NCBI RefSeq assembly: GCF_900454895.1 | Contig: NZ_UGTA01000001.1 | Coordinates: 1,054,001-1,118,000 of the forward strand | Direction: 5' to 3' | DNA from: Phocoenobacter uteri | GTDB taxonomy: Bacteria; Pseudomonadota; Gammaproteobacteria; Enterobacterales; Pasteurellaceae | DNA: 64,000 nt | Shown: piece by piece, positions 59,585 to 64,000 of the stretch | How positions within the stretch are numbered: position 1 is the stretch's first letter | How the letters are laid out: each line of letters opens with the position of its first letter | Notes under the pieces: model-generated | What the model saw: only the letters and a program-made list of their open reading frames with translations | Databases searched by the model: none | Told to the model about the DNA's origin: nothing | Position numbers and translations under genes: made by a program

Positions 59585-60949
59585 TTATTTCTTCTTAGTC
59601 GGACGAGTCCAACCTTGAATATGTCTTTGTGCTACTCGTGTGATCACCAGCTCTTTTTCTGCCACATTTTTAGTGATAGTTGCACCCGCACCAATGGTTG
59701 CACCGCTTTCAACTGTAACAGGGGCGACTAATTGACAATCTGAACCGACAAAAACGTCATCACCGATAATGGTTTTGAATTTATTTGCACCGTCATAGTT
59801 ACAAGTAATTACGCCCGCACCAATATTACAGGTTTCACCGATTTCAGCGTCCCCCACATAGCTTAAATGATTTACCTTTGAGCCTTTACCGACTTTTGAA
59901 TTTTTGATTTCAACAAAGTTTCCAACGTGCGTTTCAGGTGCAAGATCAGCCCCTGGACGTAAACGAGAGAAAGGACCAACAATCGCTTTTTGACCAACAA
60001 CCGCATTTTCAATCACTGAGTAAGGTTTGATTTCTACGTTGTCGCCAATTTCACAGTTAGTCAGAACACAGCCTACACCGACTTTGACATTATTTCCAAG
60101 TACTACATTGCCTTCAAAAATCACGTTTACATCAATTTCAACATCTTTACCGTGTTGTACTGTGCCACGCACATCAATTCGAGCAGGATCGATCACTCGT
60201 ACGCCTGCAAGCATTAATTTTTCTGCTTGTTTTTGTTGATAAAAACGCTCTAAGGCAGCTAATTGTAAGCGATTATTCGCCCCTTCTACTTCCATAAATT
60301 CGTCTGCTTGCACTGCTTGAACCTTGAAACCATCTTGATTTGCAAAAGCGATCACGTCAGTAATGTAATATTCTTGTTGAGCATTGTTATTATCTAAACG
60401 CCCTAGCCACTGTTTAAAGCTCTTGCCACTTGCCACCATTACGCCTGTATTCACTTCTTTAATTGCTAACTGTTCTGGAGTTGCATCTTTTTGCTCAACA
60501 ATCCCCACTACTGAACCTTGATCACGCAAAATGCGTCCGTAGCCCGTTGGGTTGTCAAGTTCAACGGTTAATAATGCGATACCATTTTGTGGCTTTTGAG
60601 CAATCAATTTTTGCAAGGTTTCTTTGGTAATCAAAGGGGCGTCGCCGTAAAGCATGACGATATTTTCATCATCATTGAAAAACGGTGCTGCTTGTTGCAT
60701 TGCGTGTCCTGTGCCGAGTTGCTCGGTTTGTAGCACCCAATTTACTGGCTCGTCTTTTAACACTTGTTGCATTAACTCGCCACCGTGTCCATAAATTAAA
60801 TGAATATTGTCCGCCTCTAATGATTTTGCGGTATCAATCACGTGCTTAACCATCGGTTTGCCTGCTACTTTGTGCAATACTTTTGGCAAATCAGAATACA
60901 TACGAGTTCCTTTACCCGCAGCTAAAATTACAACGCTTAATTTGTTCAT
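59585..60949 (-). CDS. glmU: Bifunctional UDP-N-acetylglucosamine pyrophosphorylase / glucosamine-1-phosphate acetyltransferase
   Basis: A 454-residue cytosolic trimer forming UDP-GlcNAc. N-terminal uridyltransferase (about 1-228) with LAAGKGTRMYSDLPKVLHKVAGKPM and YGDAPLI; C-terminal left-handed beta-helix acetyltransferase (about 250-454) of hexapeptide repeats with the catalytic region VGNFVEIKNSKVGKGSKVNHLSYVGD. Full length. Confidence 0.97.
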   Translation of the reverse strand: MNKLSVVILAAGKGTRMYSDLPKVLHKVAGKPMVKHVIDTAKSLEADNIHLIYGHGGELMQQVLKDEPVNWVLQTEQLGTGHAMQQAAPFFNDDENIVMLYGDAPLITKETLQKLIAQKPQNGIALLTVELDNPTGYGRILRDQGSVVGIVEQKDATPEQLAIKEVNTGVMVASGKSFKQWLGRLDNNNAQQEYYITDVIAFANQDGFKVQAVQADEFMEVEGANNRLQLAALERFYQQKQAEKLMLAGVRVIDPARIDVRGTVQHGKDVEIDVNVIFEGNVVLGNNVKVGVGCVLTNCEIGDNVEIKPYSVIENAVVGQKAIVGPFSRLRPGADLAPETHVGNFVEIKNSKVGKGSKVNHLSYVGDAEIGETCNIGAGVITCNYDGANKFKTIIGDDVFVGSDCQLVAPVTVESGATIGAGATITKNVAEKELVITRVAQRHIQGWTRPTKKK

Positions 60950-61002
60950 TATAAATCCTTATTTTGAAGATTATTTTTTGTATATTGTAAAGAAAGCGAC
61001 AC

Positions 61003-61596
61003 TTAATCGCAAACTTGAATAAGACGGCTAGTGACTTGCCCAAAGGTTTTCTCTTTGAGAATTTGCCACGTTTTTGGCAACACCAAAGCGGTATGATTTT
61101 TTTCCGTTTCGACATAAATTAGCCCATTCGGTGCGATATAGTTATTTTTAATCAGTAAATCCAACACTTGTGGTACAAAACCTTTATTAAAAGGCGGATC
61201 GATAAAAATAAGATCATACGGTAATTCGTTATTTTTTTGAGCGAGAAATTGCAAAGTGTCGGTGTTAATAACCGTGCCTTTATCAGTTTTAAGCAAGGTT
61301 AAATTACTTTTTAATTGTTGTGACGCTTTTGCAAATTTTTCCAAAAAAGTGACCGCTTGTGCCTGACGAGAAAGTGCCTCTAAACCAAGCGAACCGCTTC
61401 CCGCAAAGCAATCTAAACAACGTGCGTTTACCACATCATTCATCAACCAATTAAAGACGGTTTCCTTAACACGATCGGTGGTGGGTCTTAATCCTTCGGC
61501 ATTTAAAACAGGTAATTTTCTGCCTCGCCATAGCCCCGAAATAATCCTCACCTCGCCCATTTGACGAGATTTGGTTGAATTTTGTGGTTTTTTCAT
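61003..61596 (-). CDS. rsmD: 16S rRNA (guanine-966-N2)-methyltransferase
   Basis: A 197-residue SAM-dependent enzyme methylating G966 of 16S rRNA. VRIISGLWRGRKLPV at the start, RPTTDRVKETVFNWL, SAM loop LDCFAGSGSLGLEALSR and the catalytic LIFIDPPFNKG. Normal length, upstream of glmU with a 53-nt gap. Confidence 0.95.
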   Translation of the reverse strand: MKKPQNSTKSRQMGEVRIISGLWRGRKLPVLNAEGLRPTTDRVKETVFNWLMNDVVNARCLDCFAGSGSLGLEALSRQAQAVTFLEKFAKASQQLKSNLTLLKTDKGTVINTDTLQFLAQKNNELPYDLIFIDPPFNKGFVPQVLDLLIKNNYIAPNGLIYVETEKNHTALVLPKTWQILKEKTFGQVTSRLIQVCD

Positions 61597-61733
61597 AACA
61601 AAAGGTACTCAAAAGAAATATAGAAAGGGCATTTTATCTTAATTAGAAAAGGAACGGAATAAGTTTGATTATGGATATGTTGGGTTGCTATTAGTAAACG
61701 CTGTTTGCGTCTATGCTACCACTATCTAAATTA

Positions 61734-61780
61734 TAAAAAACGGGAGGATATTCCATTCGCTACGCTTATTCAATCCTCCC
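61734..61780 (-). terminator. Terminator after the PTS gene
   Basis: GGGAGGAT/ATCCTCCC (61742-61749/61773-61780); on the minus strand followed by a T-run. Confidence 0.7.
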
Positions 61781-61800
61781 CTACCTTAGAAAATAACGAA

Positions 61801-63294
61801 CTAATCTTCTCTCCCTAAAATCTGATTCACTTCGCTTTTATAAAGCACGGCTTTTGCACCAAATATTGCTTGAACACCACCGCCAACTTCAAGTACATCA
61901 ATCGCACCGAGAGACTTTAACGTCGCTTTATTCACCGCTTTGACATCTTTTACAGAAACACGTAAACGTGTAATACAAGCGTCAACATTCTCAATGTTTT
62001 CTGCTTTACCTAAGGCTTCAATAATTTTGTGAGCATTTTCGGTTAATGATGTCGCTTTTTGTTCGATAATTTCTTCTTGTTCCTCGCTACGTCCCGGTGT
62101 CATCACATTGAACTTGCGAATTAAGAACAAGAATGAGAAATAGTAAAGGGCTGCCCAAGGTAACCCCACCATTACGACAGTAATCCAGTTCGTTTTTGCA
62201 TTGCCTTGTAATATACCAAATAGGAAGAAATCAATAAATCCACCAGAGAAGGTGTTACCAATGGAGATATTTAAGAAATCCGCAATATAGAATGAAACAC
62301 CGTCTAAAAAAGCGTGGAATACATATAACCAAGGTGCTACAAATAAGAACATAAACTCAATCGGTTCAGTAATACCGGTGATAAAAGAGGTTAAAGCCGC
62401 ACCTAAAAATAATCCACCAATTAAACCACGTTTTTGTTTAGGAATAGCGTGATACATCGCCAAACAAGCAGCAGGTAAACCAAACATCATTGTATCAAAA
62501 CGTCCTGCGAAGAAACGGGTTCCTTCGGTAAATAAGCCTTGATGATTTGGATCGGCTAATTGAGCAAAAAAGATTTTTTGAGCCCCAATGATTGTTTCAC
62601 CATTTACAATTTCAGTGCCACCTAATTCGGTGTACCAAAATAATGGATAAATCATATGATGTAGCCCAACTGCACCACTCAAACGCATTAAGAAACCATA
62701 GAAAAATGTGCCAATTTCTCCCATTGCCGCAATGCTTTTTCCCGCTTCAAGTAACCAATTTTGGAAAGTTGGCCAAATCAGGAAGAATAATGCCCCAATA
62801 AAAATAGCAACAAAAGCGGTTACGATCGGAACAAAACGAGAACCACCAAAAAAACCGAGAATTTGTGGTAACTGAATATTATGATACTTATTGTGTAATT
62901 TTACCGTAATCAACCCCATTACCAATGCACCAATCACACCAGTATCAATGCCTTTTACTTCTGGTGAGAAAATAGAAATTAAGGTTGAAATAGTGCCTGT
63001 CATAATCAAATAGCCAACGACCGTTGCAAGTGCAGCCACACCTTTATCACGTTTTGCTAAACCAATCCCCAAACCAATACAAAGTAATAATGCCAAATTA
63101 GAAAAGACCACACCGCCAGCACTCGACATTACTTTAAAAATACTTTGCAATGCTGGATTATTTAAGATTGGATATGCTTGCACCGTTGCCTGATTTGATA
63201 ATGCCCCACCAATTCCTAATAAAAGACCAGCAGCAGGCAAAATAGCGATTGGCAACATAAATGCTTTACCAATTTGTTGAAGTTTTTTAAACAT
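61801..63294 (-). CDS. PTS glucose-family EIICB
   Basis: 497 residues from ATG 63294 (GGGGAGAG upstream). EIIC domain (about 1-390) with MLPIAILPAAGLLLGIGGAL, AVGLHHMIYPLFW and the substrate motif GITEPIEFMFLFVAPWLYV; C-terminal EIIB (about 420-497) with the phosphorylated Cys in VDACITRLRVSV. The EIIA partner (Crr) must come from elsewhere, as with PtsG. Glucose is the likely substrate, but maltose- or GlcNAc-type members look alike. A perfect CRP site lies about 80 bp upstream. Confidence 0.88.
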   Translation of the reverse strand: MFKKLQQIGKAFMLPIAILPAAGLLLGIGGALSNQATVQAYPILNNPALQSIFKVMSSAGGVVFSNLALLLCIGLGIGLAKRDKGVAALATVVGYLIMTGTISTLISIFSPEVKGIDTGVIGALVMGLITVKLHNKYHNIQLPQILGFFGGSRFVPIVTAFVAIFIGALFFLIWPTFQNWLLEAGKSIAAMGEIGTFFYGFLMRLSGAVGLHHMIYPLFWYTELGGTEIVNGETIIGAQKIFFAQLADPNHQGLFTEGTRFFAGRFDTMMFGLPAACLAMYHAIPKQKRGLIGGLFLGAALTSFITGITEPIEFMFLFVAPWLYVFHAFLDGVSFYIADFLNISIGNTFSGGFIDFFLFGILQGNAKTNWITVVMVGLPWAALYYFSFLFLIRKFNVMTPGRSEEQEEIIEQKATSLTENAHKIIEALGKAENIENVDACITRLRVSVKDVKAVNKATLKSLGAIDVLEVGGGVQAIFGAKAVLYKSEVNQILGRED

Positions 63295-63374
63295 AAATAA
63301 CTCTCCCCTCATCAAATAATAATGACATAATTTACTCTTATCTATCAAAATAATATATCGCCAAAATGAGAGAT

Positions 63375-63390
63375 TGTGATCAAAATCACA
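63375..63390. promoter_or_regulatory. CRP-binding site
   Basis: TGTGATCAAAATCACA, a perfect TGTGA-N6-TCACA, between the divergent PTS and ftsY genes. Confidence 0.8.
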
Positions 63391-63544
63391 TATTATTATG
63401 GCTAAATGCTACACCTCTCATTATGCGTTTATTCCACCTATTTCAGTACAGTTATCAGAAATTTATCTTTTTTCATAACAAAAGGGGGCTAAAATAAAGT
63501 AGAATATAAAAGTATATTTTATCAATTATAAAGAGAGCGAAAAT

Positions 63545-64000
63545 ATGGCGAAGAAAAAAGGCTTTTGGTCATCACTATTTGGTGGTAAAAAACAAGAAAC
63601 GGAACAAGTTATAATCGAACAACAAGACGTTGAGCAACAAGATGAAGTTGTTGAACAAGCGGTCATTTCTGATCAAGAATTTGCAAAAAATGAAGAAAAT
63701 ATTACCGCTACCCCTGTTATAGAAGATGTCGAAGAACAAGAAGAAATAGCTGAAATAGTCAATATTGAAACAGAAACAGAAACAGAAACAGAAACAGAAA
63801 CAGAAACAGAAACAGAAACAGAAACAGAAACAGAAACAGAAACAGAAACAGAAACAGAAACAGAAACAGAAACAGAAAATAATATTGATATTGAACCTGA
63901 AACGCAAATAGAAGATAGCTATCAAGAAAAACCCACTCAAGATGGATTTTTTCAGCGTTTAATCAAAGGTTTAGTAAAAACTAAACAAAGCATAGGCTCT
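63545..64000 (+). CDS. ftsY: Signal recognition particle receptor FtsY, N-terminal part
   Basis: Partial gene cut by the right edge. It begins MAKKKGFWSSLFGGKK, the amphipathic membrane-targeting start of FtsY, followed by a long acidic A domain. Inside it 18 consecutive Glu-Thr pairs are encoded by a perfect hexanucleotide tract. GFFQRLIKGLVKTKQSIG at the edge is the start of the N domain helix alpha-N1. The rsmD gene nearby on the other strand fits the usual ftsY neighbourhood. Confidence 0.9.
   Translation, partial: MAKKKGFWSSLFGGKKQETEQVIIEQQDVEQQDEVVEQAVISDQEFAKNEENITATPVIEDVEEQEEIAEIVNIETETETETETETETETETETETETETETETETETETENNIDIEPETQIEDSYQEKPTQDGFFQRLIKGLVKTKQSIGS
63767..63874 (+). repeat. 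(GAAACA)18 microsatellite in ftsY
   Basis: 108 bp of perfect GAAACA repeats encoding (Glu-Thr)18. Gain or loss of units changes A-domain length without shifting the frame. Confidence 0.97.

Noticed and set aside
63575..63940. A 121-codon minus-strand ORF opposite ftsY with a (Cys-Phe) repeat
   Set aside because: It is the antisense reading of the GAAACA tract within ftsY, whose start and N-terminal sequence are clear.

Overview
The window is a stretch of a Pasteurellaceae chromosome. It carries the uptake-signal core ACAAGCGGT (the Actinobacillus/Mannheimia type) singly and as inverted pairs in terminators. Host genes (folD, glmU, rsmD, ftsY, sbcB, metA, myo-inositol catabolism) are of gammaproteobacterial type and the sequence is AT-rich. 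The species cannot be named from this sequence alone.

Positions 1 to about 22,480 are one end of a lambda-type (HK97-like) prophage inserted at the 3' end of a tRNA-Arg(TCT) gene. Late and right-arm genes run on the minus strand: Cro-like, CII/YmfL-like, Rha/KilAC antirepressor, O-like initiator with five iterons inside it, P-like helicase loader, DUF1367, NinG-like, Q-like antiterminator with its own late promoter and tandem terminators, holin, SAR endolysin, Rz/Rz1, HNH, TerS, TerL, portal, protease, and the major capsid protein, which is cut by the window edge. The plus strand carries the S24 repressor, a GNAT/PUA-like plus ASCH cargo pair, and then a pL-like operon running to xis and int.

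The most unusual part is 13.3-16.6 kb. A promoter with a repressor-type palindrome and a boxA-like element precedes about 540 nt of non-coding sequence. That sequence is full of long complementary pairings and ends in a tRNA-like cloverleaf. A second tRNA-like element with a tmRNA-like layout, a related hairpin repeat after each of the two, and further structured spacers lie between small genes and an SPFH membrane protein. A sar/OOP-like antisense RNA is predicted across the start of the antirepressor gene.

From 22.5 to 39.8 kb lie tRNA-Arg, tRNA-Pro, folD and a complete myo-inositol locus: an ABC importer with two paralogous binding proteins, an RpiR-type regulator, mmsA, iolB, an iolC-DUF2090 fusion, iolD, iolE, iolG and a second Gfo/Idh/MocA dehydrogenase. 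Shared GAAA(Y)(R)T(W)TATTTC boxes and CRP-like sites sit in its divergent promoter regions. From 39.9 to 42.6 kb is an intracellular alpha-L-fucosidase with a lone PTS EIIC, preceded by a perfect CRP site.

From 42.9 to 53.5 kb come an acyl-CoA/AMP ligase, a MetJ-box-controlled homocysteine methyltransferase, metY and metA, and a tight seven-gene operon. That operon combines thiolase, crotonase, SDR and enoyl-reductase-like enzymes with the biotin ECF importer BioMNY, which suggests a reverse beta-oxidation route to a biotin precursor. The rest holds sbcB, an LTA-synthase-like sulfatase, a decaying WYL / PP2C / ADP-ribosylglycohydrolase cluster, glmU, rsmD, a glucose-type PTS EIICB and the start of ftsY with an 18-copy GAAACA tract.
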